Shown here in pieces: positions 17,330 through 26,663 of a stretch of DNA of 64,000 bases; positions within the stretch are counted from its first letter, which is position 1; each line of letters begins with the position of its first letter. The translations under genes were made by a program, and so were the position numbers. The DNA comes from JADHUC01 sp964623055 (lineage in GTDB: Bacteria; Planctomycetota; Planctomycetia; Pirellulales; Pirellulaceae), in assembly GCA_964623055.1 (NCBI GenBank), contig CAZURK010000024.1, forward strand, positions 22,086 through 86,085, read 5' to 3'. The notes beneath the pieces are model-generated. The model saw only the letters and a list, made by a program, of their open reading frames with translations, was not told the DNA's origin and ran no database searches.

Positions 17330-18808
17330 TCAGCCGCCTCGATAACCGTAGTGTCGCCAGTTTTGGAGCACCTTCTCTTGAATCTCCGGCGGCACTCCGT
17401 GGCGAAACGAGCTTCTTCGGGGCAGTTGGTCGGCGGGCACGTCGTCCGGCGGCAAGCCGTGGTAGATCACCTTGGTGCTGAGTCTCGCCTCGCGTTCCTC
17501 AGGGGACAGAAAGGCCAGGAGCGGGAGCGTCTCTTGATTGGGAAACAGGAACTGTCCGCGCTCGGGATGGCAACGGGCGGCAAAGGCCCAAACCACTTCT
17601 TCCAAGTTCGCCGGATCGATGTCGTCACCCAACAAGATGGCCTTGGGCACGAGGGCCCCGGCGCGGGAATGATGCAGGACCTTGGCCAATTCGCCGACGA
17701 GTCTTTCGGCGGTGGCTTGGCCTCGATAGGAGCAGGGGACCGTGACGACAAGCCAATGGGCCGCGCTGTGAAACGGGCTGAAACAGGCGGTCACCGGGAA
17801 ACCGGCCGATCGCAGCTCCCACAGAACCTGCGCGCTGATCGCCAGCGCCCAGCACGTGTGATTCTCTTCAATCGGTTCTCCCGATGCGACGACCGGCAGG
17901 ATTGGCTGATCGCGGTGCGTCATGGCCGTCACGTGGAAGACAGGCTGCGGCGAGCCCTTTCCCGGTTTTATGTACCCCGTGTATTCGCCGATGGGCCCTT
18001 CATCGACCGTCTCGTCGACAGAAACGGTCCCTTCCAGAACGATCTCCGAGGTGGCTGGCACCTGCAAGTCCACCGTCTCGCAATCGACCACCTCCAGCGG
18101 CTCACCCAAATAGGCCCCGACAAAATCGGCCTCGTTGACGCCGTCGGCCAAAGGCATCGCGGAGACAAACGGAATCGCCGGCGCAGTACCGATGGCCAAG
18201 GCAAACGGCATGGGCTGGCCGAGATCTTTCCATTGCGCGTAGATCATGCCCAAATGCTGCCGAGGCAGCACCAGTCCGGTCATCGTGTTCCTGCCGGCGA
18301 GCATGATGCGGGCAATCGACCAGTTGGTCCATTCTCCATCCGGAGTCTGCACGATCACTGTGCCCCACGTGTTGACGTAACGACCGCCATCCCCAGCGTG
18401 AATCAGCGGCGCCGGAAGGCGTTCCAGATCTACCTCCTCGCCGAGACACTTATGCTCCTTGCACGGGCCGTCCGGCACACGTCGAGGCGGAATCGGTTCC
18501 CGGTCGTGGGCTTCCGCCAAGCCATCCACGATCTGACAACCAGTGGCAGCAGCGGGCCAACCGAGCGACAAAGCGACACGCGCCAGCCCATTCTTCCGGC
18601 TCACACCCGCCGGTGCGCCCAACGCCCGAAACCCCGCCTCAGCCTCGCGGACCCGGTTGAACAGCGGTGCCGGCGCACCCAATTCGTAGGAACGCTGGAC
18701 GATGGCCCCCATCTCCACGTTCCAATCCACCTCTGCGTCGATCTCCTGGATTTCACCAATTTCGCCCAAAGCCGCAACGTACTCTCGCAAGCTGGCAAAG
18801 TGCTTCAT
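17330..18808 (-). CDS. UbiD-family (prenyl-FMN) decarboxylase
   Basis: 492 residues. R167 (NWSIARIM) and the pair E270/E275 in DEGPIGEYTGY match the catalytic Arg-Glu-Glu triad of UbiD/Fdc1 enzymes, with the usual five-residue spacing between the glutamates. The family reversibly decarboxylates unsaturated or aromatic acids using prenylated FMN made by UbiX. No ubiX-like gene occurs in this window. The ATG at 18808 is preferred because GGAGAG lies 8 nt upstream; the longer open frame overlaps the next gene. The next gene upstream on the same strand (the glycosidase) stops at 18849, only 40 nt away, so the two may be co-transcribed. Substrate unknown; membership in ubiquinone synthesis is only one option. 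Confidence 0.95.
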   Translation of the reverse strand: MKHFASLREYVAALGEIGEIQEIDAEVDWNVEMGAIVQRSYELGAPAPLFNRVREAEAGFRALGAPAGVSRKNGLARVALSLGWPAAATGCQIVDGLAEAHDREPIPPRRVPDGPCKEHKCLGEEVDLERLPAPLIHAGDGGRYVNTWGTVIVQTPDGEWTNWSIARIMLAGRNTMTGLVLPRQHLGMIYAQWKDLGQPMPFALAIGTAPAIPFVSAMPLADGVNEADFVGAYLGEPLEVVDCETVDLQVPATSEIVLEGTVSVDETVDEGPIGEYTGYIKPGKGSPQPVFHVTAMTHRDQPILPVVASGEPIEENHTCWALAISAQVLWELRSAGFPVTACFSPFHSAAHWLVVTVPCSYRGQATAERLVGELAKVLHHSRAGALVPKAILLGDDIDPANLEEVVWAFAARCHPERGQFLFPNQETLPLLAFLSPEEREARLSTKVIYHGLPPDDVPADQLPRRSSFRHGVPPEIQEKVLQNWRHYGYRGG

Positions 18809-18848
18809 CAGTTGCTCTCCATCGTCCAAACGGGACGAGTTAGTAGAC

Positions 18849-21563
18849 CTATTGCTCGAACACGTACAGGTAGACTCCGCCCGGAGGCACGCCACCGCGG
18901 ATTCCACCGGTTCGTTCGTTGATGACAAATGACTGGGAGAAGCGGGCCGGGTCGATTTCGTCTGAGACAATGGTGACCTGAAGCGATTTGAGGTTGTTGT
19001 CACGGGGGTTGGCGGGGCTGCCGTCCGGGTGGGCCAGGCGGTGGAGCGTGATCTTTCGTGGGCGGGTGAAGGGTAAGTGCAGCGTCACTGGTGTGGTGCC
19101 GTCGCCGAAGTCGGTGTCGTCGTGATGGCCGTCCAGCTTTCGGTTCAGCACGAGCACGGACCAGGCGCCGTCGCCGCGGAACGCGTAGGCCGTTACCAGC
19201 GGGATGTCTTCGCCTCGTCGCGAGTAGGTTGGTGTCTTGTCGACTCGTACATCGAGCATCTGGTCGCCAATGACGTGGCGGTTGCGCAGTTTCAGGGCGA
19301 GCCAGCCGACGTGAGGCCGGAAGCCGCCCGCTTCGGGCAGCGTGTGTGACGACCACCACTTGCCGGACGAGAAGCCGAGATAGCTCTGGTACTTGAACCC
19401 GCGCAGGCTGGAGTACATCCAGGCGTCCAGCGCGGACAGGCCCATCGCCAAGCTTTTTCCGTACAGTTCGTCGACCAGGGGCTTGTCTTTGTTCTGCCAG
19501 TAGCCGCTGGGGCCGCCCTCGTAGGCGGTCAGTTCGTAGTCAATGCCACGCTGGCGTAGTTCGTCTCGCGATTTTGCGGCAGTGTCGATCACCTTGCCGA
19601 TGCCCGTCACGCGCGCGACCAGCGTTTCTTGCACGCCGTGGTCGTTGAACGACGAGGAACCCTTGTCGCCCGTTTCCCATTTGGGCCCGACGTAGTTGGC
19701 GTGTCCCACGTACGACATGTTTCCGCCCTGCTGCACGGCGAGTTCTCCGTAGGCGGTATCCGAATCGAGGTCGGCCGTGTAGTTGGCGCCGAGGGCAAAT
19801 CGGATCTTGCTGCCGAGATTGTGCTCTCGCCAGGCCGGCATCTTCATGACGTTCTCGTTGAACATATATTTGGCGAACAGACCATACTCGCGCCCGCCGT
19901 GGTGGACCCAACTGGGCGGGCCCCAACCGTCCCAGCCATATCCGCCGGCTCCGTTGTGCCAGGTCTCGTTGCCGTATTCGACCACGATCTCGCGGAATTC
20001 CTCTGTCCAGGGCGTTCCGTTGTTGCCTCGGTACTTGTAACGCACGCACGCGTGCGGTTTGCTCCGCGGGGTGTCGACGGTGGGATCGTAAGGCACGCCC
20101 AGGTACTCGACCAGCGCCATCCATTCGTCCTCGGTGTACTCCTCGTTGCACGTCAGGTAGGGCACAACTCGCGTTTGGGGACTATCGCCGGTCTTGTAGG
20201 CCCAAACCATGCACTGGGCGATGGTCGTCGCCGGCGCGTTGCCCACGTGGGAGTTCCAGGCGACCTGCCAGGAACTGTTCCCGTAATCGGTGAACATGGC
20301 TTCGACGGTCGAGGGATGGAAGATCGTGCCGTAGAAACGCAACGCCGGCTTCTTGCCCGTGCCGGGCATCGTTGCCATTAGTTCGTCGAAGCTGATCGTG
20401 TGCGGCGTGAAAGGGCGGAACTCGTGTTTGGCGTCGTAGCGAAAGAGCACGAAGTTGTCGATCCAGACCGTGCCGGGGCCGGTGAACTCCAGGGCGTGCG
20501 AGATGTGCGCGTGATGCTCGGTCGGGTAGTCGGGAGCGACGAAGTCGTAGTTGAATCTGCGCCAGTCGCCAGTCACGGTCCAATGATCCTGCTGGCTCAC
20601 AGCGGCGTAGCTACCGCAATTGCGGAATACAAATCGGGCTTTGCCATCATCGGCCAAACCTTTCTGCCGCATCCACACCTCGACGCGGTATTTCGCCTTG
20701 GGATGAAGTTGGCTGTACCATTGGCCCTCTTTGTCGTCGTGCTTGTAGTAAACGAACTGCTCCAGGGCGATCGTGCCTTGCCGGGTAACGTCTACCTTCA
20801 GGCAGGTCTCGCCTCGGCGATGGAAATTGGATGGAACCGGCGTTGGGTGCGGGACGATTTGACCGGTCCAAGCGTCGGCCGCACCGCTGAAGAAGGGGCG
20901 ATCGCCGTAGTAGTGCTGGCGCAGATCCGGCGGGCTGGTCTCCGGGCCGATGAAATTTGTTTTCAGCTTCATGTAGGCGTAGTCGCCGAAACGCAATCCC
21001 AGTTGGGACCGGTCCAGAGAGACACGCTTCATGTTGTTATCGGCCTTGCCGTCGCGGTCGTCGTTGACGATGTACCCGCCCTCTGGAAACTTGTCCGATG
21101 GGCCCGGAATCGTGGCCTGCCCCACGAAGACGACGTGGTGGGCGCCGTCGATACTGCCAAAGTCGGTGCCGCCCGCATAGGAAAGCGAATTCCCCTGCTC
21201 GTCGACGATGCGGTAGAAGTGTACGGTCGCCCCGTTGCCCAGCCCGGTCCAGGCGAGGTTCCAGTAGCCGGGTCCGCCAAGGCCGTCCCACTCGTACCAA
21301 TTGTCGCCGGCGCGCTGCACCCGAACCATCTTTCGCCAGACAATCGGCTCGAAACCGCTGTTCCAGACGTGGTTGTTGATGGCAAAGTTGGTCCCGCCGG
21401 CAATCGTGGTCAGATTCGCGCCAAGTGGTTCAACGTTGCGCGCCACGACCTGGTCGGTCACAGTGATCTCGGCCGGCGCGTTCGGATCCGCCGCCTGTGC
21501 TTGGCGAGAAATCACAGCGCACGTTACACACACGATCGCTGCCAATCGTATCGCCAGTCTCAT
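18849..21563 (-). CDS. Large secreted glycoside hydrolase-like protein (probable clan GH-A)
   Basis: 904 residues with a signal peptide (1-24, RQAQA). An N-terminal beta-rich part includes a carbohydrate-binding-like segment (GTVWIDNFVLF). A TIM-barrel-like part carries VEYGNETWH (E533 after G-N, the typical clan GH-A acid/base) and TAYEGGPSGYW (E682, candidate nucleophile). The C-terminal ~150 residues look like a beta-sandwich, as in arabinofuranosidase-type enzymes. Overall it resembles GH51/GH39-like families but I cannot name one. It probably cleaves a plant or algal polysaccharide in the periplasm. It is divergent from the PQQ-propeller gene at 21755 and upstream of the ubiD gene on the same strand. 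Confidence 0.85.
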   Translation of the reverse strand: MRLAIRLAAIVCVTCAVISRQAQAADPNAPAEITVTDQVVARNVEPLGANLTTIAGGTNFAINNHVWNSGFEPIVWRKMVRVQRAGDNWYEWDGLGGPGYWNLAWTGLGNGATVHFYRIVDEQGNSLSYAGGTDFGSIDGAHHVVFVGQATIPGPSDKFPEGGYIVNDDRDGKADNNMKRVSLDRSQLGLRFGDYAYMKLKTNFIGPETSPPDLRQHYYGDRPFFSGAADAWTGQIVPHPTPVPSNFHRRGETCLKVDVTRQGTIALEQFVYYKHDDKEGQWYSQLHPKAKYRVEVWMRQKGLADDGKARFVFRNCGSYAAVSQQDHWTVTGDWRRFNYDFVAPDYPTEHHAHISHALEFTGPGTVWIDNFVLFRYDAKHEFRPFTPHTISFDELMATMPGTGKKPALRFYGTIFHPSTVEAMFTDYGNSSWQVAWNSHVGNAPATTIAQCMVWAYKTGDSPQTRVVPYLTCNEEYTEDEWMALVEYLGVPYDPTVDTPRSKPHACVRYKYRGNNGTPWTEEFREIVVEYGNETWHNGAGGYGWDGWGPPSWVHHGGREYGLFAKYMFNENVMKMPAWREHNLGSKIRFALGANYTADLDSDTAYGELAVQQGGNMSYVGHANYVGPKWETGDKGSSSFNDHGVQETLVARVTGIGKVIDTAAKSRDELRQRGIDYELTAYEGGPSGYWQNKDKPLVDELYGKSLAMGLSALDAWMYSSLRGFKYQSYLGFSSGKWWSSHTLPEAGGFRPHVGWLALKLRNRHVIGDQMLDVRVDKTPTYSRRGEDIPLVTAYAFRGDGAWSVLVLNRKLDGHHDDTDFGDGTTPVTLHLPFTRPRKITLHRLAHPDGSPANPRDNNLKSLQVTIVSDEIDPARFSQSFVINERTGGIRGGVPPGGVYLYVFEQ

Positions 21564-21754
21564 AGGTCACCACCCTTTCGAGTTTCGATTAGGTTCATCG
21601 CCTCTGTCGTCCGTCAGCGACACAAGGAGAGAGGGCGACGTTTCGTTGCCCGCCCGTCATGCCTACGACCTCTGCCACAATGAACAGCTACAGATTACAC
21701 TCGTCTGAAAGCCGAGTCGATCCTGGAGACAGTCGCTGAAGGAGACATTACCTG

Positions 21755-23275
21755 ATGAGAGAATTCAACCAACGGCTGCTGGCGTTTGCCGTACTTTGCA
21801 CGATGGCGGTGGCGACAACTGGATTCGCAACTGACCAGCCGCAATGGGGGCAGCGATATTCGCGAAACATGGTTTCGGACGAAACGAATCTGCCGGCGAC
21901 TTTCAATCCGGAAACCGGTGAAAACGTCCGCTGGTCTGTGACCCTGGGAACGGAGACCAATTCCACGCCGGTCGTTGCCGGCGGCCGTGTGATTATCGGC
22001 ACCAACAATGGGCAGCCGCGTGACCCTCGGCATGCCAGATACCGTGGCGTGCTACTTTGTCTGGATGAAAACACCGGCGACCTCTGCTGGCAACTTGTCG
22101 TGCCGCGATTCGGAAGCGACACGAAATACTTGGATTGGCGGACCGGCGGGATTTGCTCGGCCGCAACGGTCGAAGGCGATCGGGTCTACGTGGTCACTAA
22201 TCGAGCCGAGGTTATGTGCCTGGATCTGAACGGCCAAGCCGATGGCAACGACGGGCCGTACCTGGACGAAGGCCGCCACATGGCTCCGGCCGGCGCGGCC
22301 CCCATGGAGGTCACAAGCATCGACGCCGATATTGTGTGGCTGTTTGACATGACGGCCGAACTCAGCGTCCATCCGCACGACTCGCCCTGCGCCACTATCC
22401 TCATCGACGGACCACATCTGTATCTGAACACGAGTAACGGCGTGGATAGGATTCATAGCGGGATTCCCGAGCCCGACGCGCCCAGCCTGATTGTGCTTGA
22501 CAAGAAGTCCGGCCGGCTGGTGGCTCAGGATGGCGAGCGCATCGGACCGCGCGTCTTTCACTGCACCTGGTCGTCGCCTTCGCTGGGCACCGTCAACGGC
22601 CAGCGGCGAGTCTTCTTCTGTGGTGGCGATGGCGTCTGTTACGCTTTCAAGCCACTTGCGTTGAACCAACCGGCCGGTCCTGTCAAGACACTCCAACGTT
22701 TGTGGCGATTCGACTGCGATCCGACTGCCCCGAAGGAAGATGTACACCGTTTCATGCGCAATCGCGAGGTAAGCCCAAGCACGATCATGGGCATGCCAGT
22801 ATTCCACAACAATCGAATCTACGTGACGGGCGGCGGCGACATCTGGTGGGGCAAGCGCCAAGCGTGGGTGAAGTGCATCGACGCGACGCAGACGGGCGAT
22901 ACCACCGAAGCTGGCCCGATCTGGTCATCCCCGCTCGAGAATCATTGTTGCGCGACGCCCGCGGTCTACGACGGCCTGGTGTTTGTGACTGATCATGGTC
23001 GGAACATCCATTGCCTGGACGCCGAAACCGGCAAGCCCTATTGGGTGCAGGAGACACGTGTCCCGATTTTCAGCTCTGCCTTGGTGGCCGATGGCAAAGT
23101 CTACGTGGGAACCAAACGAAGCAACCTCTGGGTGTTTGCCGCCAACAAGCAGAAGGAGGTGCTCGCCACGATCGGATTGGACAGCCCGATTATCGCGACA
23201 CCGGTCGCCGCGAACGGCACGCTCTACGTCGCTACGTTCGAGACACTGTACGCGGTCTGCAAGACAGCTAGGTGA
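21755..23275 (+). CDS. Secreted PQQ-type beta-propeller protein
   Basis: 506 residues. A signal peptide (1-25) is followed by seven or eight blade-like repeats with the pattern of alternating GxVYVxT and LDxxTGxxxW (SATVEGDRVYVVTNRAEVMCL; YVTGGGDIWWGKRQAWVKCID; ALVADGKVYVGTKRSNLWVF). The fold is the PQQ-like propeller used both in alcohol dehydrogenases and in non-enzymatic scaffolds such as BamB. I see no clear PQQ cysteine pair, so a non-enzymatic or unknown role is more likely. The start has GGAG about 10 nt upstream. It ends in a convergent gap with an inverted repeat. Confidence 0.93.
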   Translation: MREFNQRLLAFAVLCTMAVATTGFATDQPQWGQRYSRNMVSDETNLPATFNPETGENVRWSVTLGTETNSTPVVAGGRVIIGTNNGQPRDPRHARYRGVLLCLDENTGDLCWQLVVPRFGSDTKYLDWRTGGICSAATVEGDRVYVVTNRAEVMCLDLNGQADGNDGPYLDEGRHMAPAGAAPMEVTSIDADIVWLFDMTAELSVHPHDSPCATILIDGPHLYLNTSNGVDRIHSGIPEPDAPSLIVLDKKSGRLVAQDGERIGPRVFHCTWSSPSLGTVNGQRRVFFCGGDGVCYAFKPLALNQPAGPVKTLQRLWRFDCDPTAPKEDVHRFMRNREVSPSTIMGMPVFHNNRIYVTGGGDIWWGKRQAWVKCIDATQTGDTTEAGPIWSSPLENHCCATPAVYDGLVFVTDHGRNIHCLDAETGKPYWVQETRVPIFSSALVADGKVYVGTKRSNLWVFAANKQKEVLATIGLDSPIIATPVAANGTLYVATFETLYAVCKTAR

Positions 23276-23358
23276 AGCCCAGATGAGGATGAGACGCGGA
23301 GACTGCCGGGAGAACACAAACGACAATTGTCGTCTGCACCTAGTCAATGCGTAGATGC

Positions 23359-23442
23359 GTAGGCCGGAACACGTCCGCGCTGTTCCGGCGTCTTTCTTTT
23401 TCTACATTCGTGCCGGAACTGCGCGGACTTGTTCCGGCCTAC
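23359..23442. repeat. 32-nt inverted repeat with self-complementary arms in a convergent gap
   Basis: Arms 23359-23390 and 23411-23442 pair with about three mismatches around a loop containing a T-rich tract (tctttctttttc). Each arm holds its own ggccggaac/gttccgg palindrome. It sits between the convergent PQQ-propeller and sulfatase genes, so it is a plausible bidirectional terminator. Confidence 0.88.
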
Positions 23443-23487
23443 CTGTCACTCTCGAATTGACACAGTATTGGTGGCCCGCCACACTCT

Positions 23488-25002
23488 TCAGTTGCGCGGC
23501 TCGATTTGATACTTCGGATTGTACTTGCCGCGTTCGGCGAAGCCGCCGAGGTACGGCCTCATCACGCCAAATCGTGGGTAGCTCTCCCAGACGTCGCCGT
23601 AGCCGTGAAATCGCGGATCCCCTTGACGAGTCAAGGTTTCGGTCAGCCGAGTACACAGATCGTCCCGCACTTCCTTGAACGCTGAATCCTCTGCGAGATT
23701 CTTGAGGCATGCTGGGTCGCGAGAGATGTCGAAGAGCTGCTCCGCCGGTCGTTTGCGAGCCGTCGGCGGGAGGTCTTCGATGCGGATCTCCGTCTTTGAG
23801 GCGTCCCGTTTTCCGCGCAGAACATATGCCGGATCGCCGATGGGCCAGCGATCGGGCTTGAGATTCATGATGTACAGATACTGCGGTGTGCGGATTGCCC
23901 GCATGGGATATCCAAGGTTGTCGTAGCGGACGTGCGATCCGCGTTCTTGCCCCAGGAAGACGCATTGGCGTGCGGAGTCGATCCGGCCGTTTTGCTTGGA
24001 GGTAAGGATGCTCATGAGGCTTCGGCCGGTCATCGAAGCGTGCGGCGCCAAGCCGGCGGCCTCCAGGAAAGTGGGGGCCAAATCGATGAAGCTCACCAAG
24101 TCGTCGACGGTTCTCCCGGGCGCGATTCTACTGAGCCACATGGCCGCCATTGGGACATGGACGCCGTACTCGTACAGGTTGCCTTTTGCGTGTGCCACAG
24201 AAGTGCCGTTGTCGCCGGTCACCAGAATCAGCGTGTTGTCCAATTCGCCTCGTTCCTCCAGCAGGTCAAGCATCGCGCCCAGGTGCTTATCGAACCATTC
24301 GATTTCGACGAAGATGTCGGCCAGCCTGCCACGGCTTTCGGGCGTGTCGTCCATGAACGGCGGCAGGACGATCTCGTCCAAGTTCTTTCCCAAGCGAACG
24401 CCGGATCCCTTCTCCCACGGCCCGTGCGGTTCGCTGGCGCTGTACCAGAAGCAGAATGGCTTTGACGCATCTTTTTGGTCCAGAAAGTCACGAAAGTTGG
24501 CCGCGTAATCGACATTTTTGATCCCGGTCGTCGGTGGCTTGCACTTTTTGTCGTTGAACGTGAGCCCGGCGGGATTGGTGGGCCAGCCCGTCTGTTTCCA
24601 CTCGCCGGGGCTCCAGCCCTTGCCTGTGTAACCGATTGCGAAGCCCGCCTCCTTCAGCAGGTACGGGTACACGGCCAGGTCACGTGGGAAGACGCTCCAG
24701 TGGTTGCCGGCTTCGCGATTTTGCCATTGGTTTCGCCCGGTCAAGAGACACGCCCGGCTGACGGTACACATGGGAGCCGCGGAGAATGCATTGTTGAACA
24801 GAATCCCCTGTCGCGCGACCCGGTCGAACGCGGGCGTCTGCAGACCTGGGCAGCCGTACGCTCCGGCGTGGACCCAGGACTGATCGTCGGAAATCGCCAA
24901 CAGGATGTTAGGACGATCGGCGGCCTGCCCTGTGCCGCTCGAAGAACAACTCAGAATGGCCAACAGGCCGGCTACGCAGACGGCAAGTGACTTGATTGGC
25001 AT
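23488..25002 (-). CDS. Secreted sulfatase with non-canonical CTVSR site
   Basis: 504 residues, resembling the heparan N-sulfatase (SGSH)-like branch. The N-terminus is a signal sequence (either cleaved near GQAA or, less likely, lipidated at C19). AISDDQ (D39, D40) and VTGDNG supply metal ligands. The formylglycine signature is C79-T-V-S-R83: the usual proline (CxPxR) is Val, read clearly from the codons TGT ACC GTC AGC CGG. Conversion by a formylglycine-generating enzyme may be poor, or another maturase may be used. GYTGKGWSPG replaces the usual GKWHLG. The ATG at 25002 is preferred over a longer open frame because of the preceding AGGTGGAG. The gene is otherwise intact. Confidence 0.94.
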   Translation of the reverse strand: MPIKSLAVCVAGLLAILSCSSSGTGQAADRPNILLAISDDQSWVHAGAYGCPGLQTPAFDRVARQGILFNNAFSAAPMCTVSRACLLTGRNQWQNREAGNHWSVFPRDLAVYPYLLKEAGFAIGYTGKGWSPGEWKQTGWPTNPAGLTFNDKKCKPPTTGIKNVDYAANFRDFLDQKDASKPFCFWYSASEPHGPWEKGSGVRLGKNLDEIVLPPFMDDTPESRGRLADIFVEIEWFDKHLGAMLDLLEERGELDNTLILVTGDNGTSVAHAKGNLYEYGVHVPMAAMWLSRIAPGRTVDDLVSFIDLAPTFLEAAGLAPHASMTGRSLMSILTSKQNGRIDSARQCVFLGQERGSHVRYDNLGYPMRAIRTPQYLYIMNLKPDRWPIGDPAYVLRGKRDASKTEIRIEDLPPTARKRPAEQLFDISRDPACLKNLAEDSAFKEVRDDLCTRLTETLTRQGDPRFHGYGDVWESYPRFGVMRPYLGGFAERGKYNPKYQIEPRN

Positions 25003-25111
25003 GCTCCACCTCACGCTTCCTTTGCTTTCTATTGACAAACCAGATCTCCATTGGACGCGGTCCACCAGTTCACATCTCCGTTGACCGGCGTTCCGGCATC
25101 CACGATTCTCG

Positions 25112-25630
25112 CTACGCGTCCTGCCACCCGGATCCTACCCAAGGAACGCCCTCGTTGCCGTCAATTCGTAGACGCAAGGACAACTGTGCGGCATGATGCT
25201 GGATGTGCCGGATGCTATAGACGTGCAACTCGGCCCTGGAGAACAACCTTCGTTCGAATCCGCATTGTGCGATCAGCGTATCTGCCGTTTCCGCAGCGAT
25301 CACTTGTGACGCCTTGTCTCGACAATGTCTCAGGTAGGTCTTGATCGGCTCTTTGTCGTAGAGCAATTTCGGCTCGCGGTCCTCCAATTCCTCGTAGTCG
25401 CGAAAGAACGGCTCATTGTCGCGATGAAACGGCTGTTGTTTGAACGACTCCTCGTTCGGTCCAAGATAGTAGTCCGCAAAAAACAATGTGTGGAACACGA
25501 GTCGACAGAATGGATGGTTGCCGACCGGAGAATCCCACGCCGGATCGGGGCATCTTTCGATGCAAATGTGCAGGCTGCAGAACGCTGCTTCAAACTGATG
25601 TCCGAGTAGCTCTTTGACTGTGTCGAGCAT
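25112..25630 (-). CDS. DinB-like putative metalloenzyme
   Basis: 172 residues, a four-helix-bundle protein of the DinB/YfiT type. The metal-binding histidine pattern is visible: H47 in FHTLFF and the pair H142-x3-H146 in RHIQHHAAQL. Members are often thiol-dependent transferases or stress proteins, and the substrate is unknown. Cytoplasmic. It starts 12 nt after the stop of the AraC/alkyl-DNA methyltransferase gene on the same strand, so it belongs to the same transcript. This suggests a link to alkylation or electrophile stress (inference). Confidence 0.88.
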   Translation of the reverse strand: MLDTVKELLGHQFEAAFCSLHICIERCPDPAWDSPVGNHPFCRLVFHTLFFADYYLGPNEESFKQQPFHRDNEPFFRDYEELEDREPKLLYDKEPIKTYLRHCRDKASQVIAAETADTLIAQCGFERRLFSRAELHVYSIRHIQHHAAQLSLRLRIDGNEGVPWVGSGWQDA

Positions 25631-25642
25631 TGGTATTATTCC

Positions 25643-26521
25643 TTACGACATGTCGCTTCGTAAGACTGGACGCCCGTGATCAGGCCCAAAGGTCGAGGCG
25701 ACGGACTCCCAAGCCACGATGGCTCGTTTGCGTTCCGGACCCCAGCGATATTCGCCGAACACGCCCGTTTCGCGAATCACGCGGTGGCATGGGATCAGAT
25801 ATGCCAGGCGGTTGGCAGCAACAGCCGCGCCAACGGCTCGCGCGGCACCACGTCTGGACACGGTCTCGGCGACTTGTCCGTAGCTGACCAGCGTCCCTTG
25901 GGGAATCTGAAGCAAAGCCCTCCACACGCGAACCTGAAAAGAAGTACCACAAACAAACGCACGGAGCGGAGATGGTGAATCGCCGTCACTCGGCTGTTTG
26001 AATAGTGACGCGGCGGTTTCTTGGGCCGCAGAATCGTCCCAGTCGATCCGCGCCCGAGGCCAATCCGATCGAATCGCTTCGGATCCGGTTTGCTGATTCT
26101 TCGACACGGCGAACGAAAGGTGGCAGATTCCACGCGGGCTCTTGGCGATCAAGCACGTTCCGAAGGGGCTATCGGCGAAACCGGCCACGATCGCCCAGCC
26201 GGCTCCACCGGATTTCACTTCGCCGGGCGATGCGGCCTCCAGATTGACGCACAAGTCGTGCAGCCGACTCGGGCCGGACAACCCGGCGTCGAGGGCCGCA
26301 CCCAGAACGCTTTCACCGCGTCGCAGCAGTGTCTTGGCGTGCGCGAGCGTCAAGCACTGCAGAAACGTCTTCGGCGTGACCCCGGCCCAACGCGAAAACA
26401 GTCGATGAAAGTGAAACTCGCTCAGTCCAGCGTGTGAAGCCAGCGCTGCAAGATCCGGTTGGTCGAAGCGATTCTGATCCAGATAGCAAATGATCTTCGC
26501 AATGCGTTCATAGTCGGTCAT
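25643..26521 (-). CDS. AraC-type HTH fused to alkylated-DNA-cysteine methyltransferase (Ada-like)
   Basis: 292 residues. An N-terminal AraC/XylS helix-turn-helix pair (ALASHAGLSEFHFHRLFSRW) joins a C-terminal O6-alkylguanine-DNA alkyltransferase domain with the active-site motif I-P-C245-H-R-V-I and the preceding helix SRRGAARAVGAAVAANRL. Unlike E. coli Ada it lacks the N-terminal zinc-binding phosphotriester-repair domain. The family transfers the alkyl group irreversibly to the cysteine, and the HTH probably makes the protein an alkylation-responsive regulator. It is followed by the DinB-like gene after 12 nt. Completeness is good. Confidence 0.94.
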   Translation of the reverse strand: MTDYERIAKIICYLDQNRFDQPDLAALASHAGLSEFHFHRLFSRWAGVTPKTFLQCLTLAHAKTLLRRGESVLGAALDAGLSGPSRLHDLCVNLEAASPGEVKSGGAGWAIVAGFADSPFGTCLIAKSPRGICHLSFAVSKNQQTGSEAIRSDWPRARIDWDDSAAQETAASLFKQPSDGDSPSPLRAFVCGTSFQVRVWRALLQIPQGTLVSYGQVAETVSRRGAARAVGAAVAANRLAYLIPCHRVIRETGVFGEYRWGPERKRAIVAWESVASTFGPDHGRPVLRSDMS

Positions 26522-26663
26522 GGACGTATTCTACGACTTGGCAGAGACAAGCCCACCCGAATCTTGCGGCGAGCTAACGGATTATTCATCGACTCGCCAG
26601 GGTTCCGGTACCAAAGTGTGGATGAGGCGAGTTGTCTTGATTTGCCGCTATGACGCTCGCATC

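Noticed and set aside
16919..18922. Plus-strand open frame of 667 codons
   Set aside because: Shadow of the FHA-like and UbiD genes on the opposite strand; UbiD has full catalytic motifs.
20400..21683. Plus-strand open frame of 427 codons
   Set aside because: Antisense to the glycosidase gene; no recognisable domain and the start lies inside that gene.
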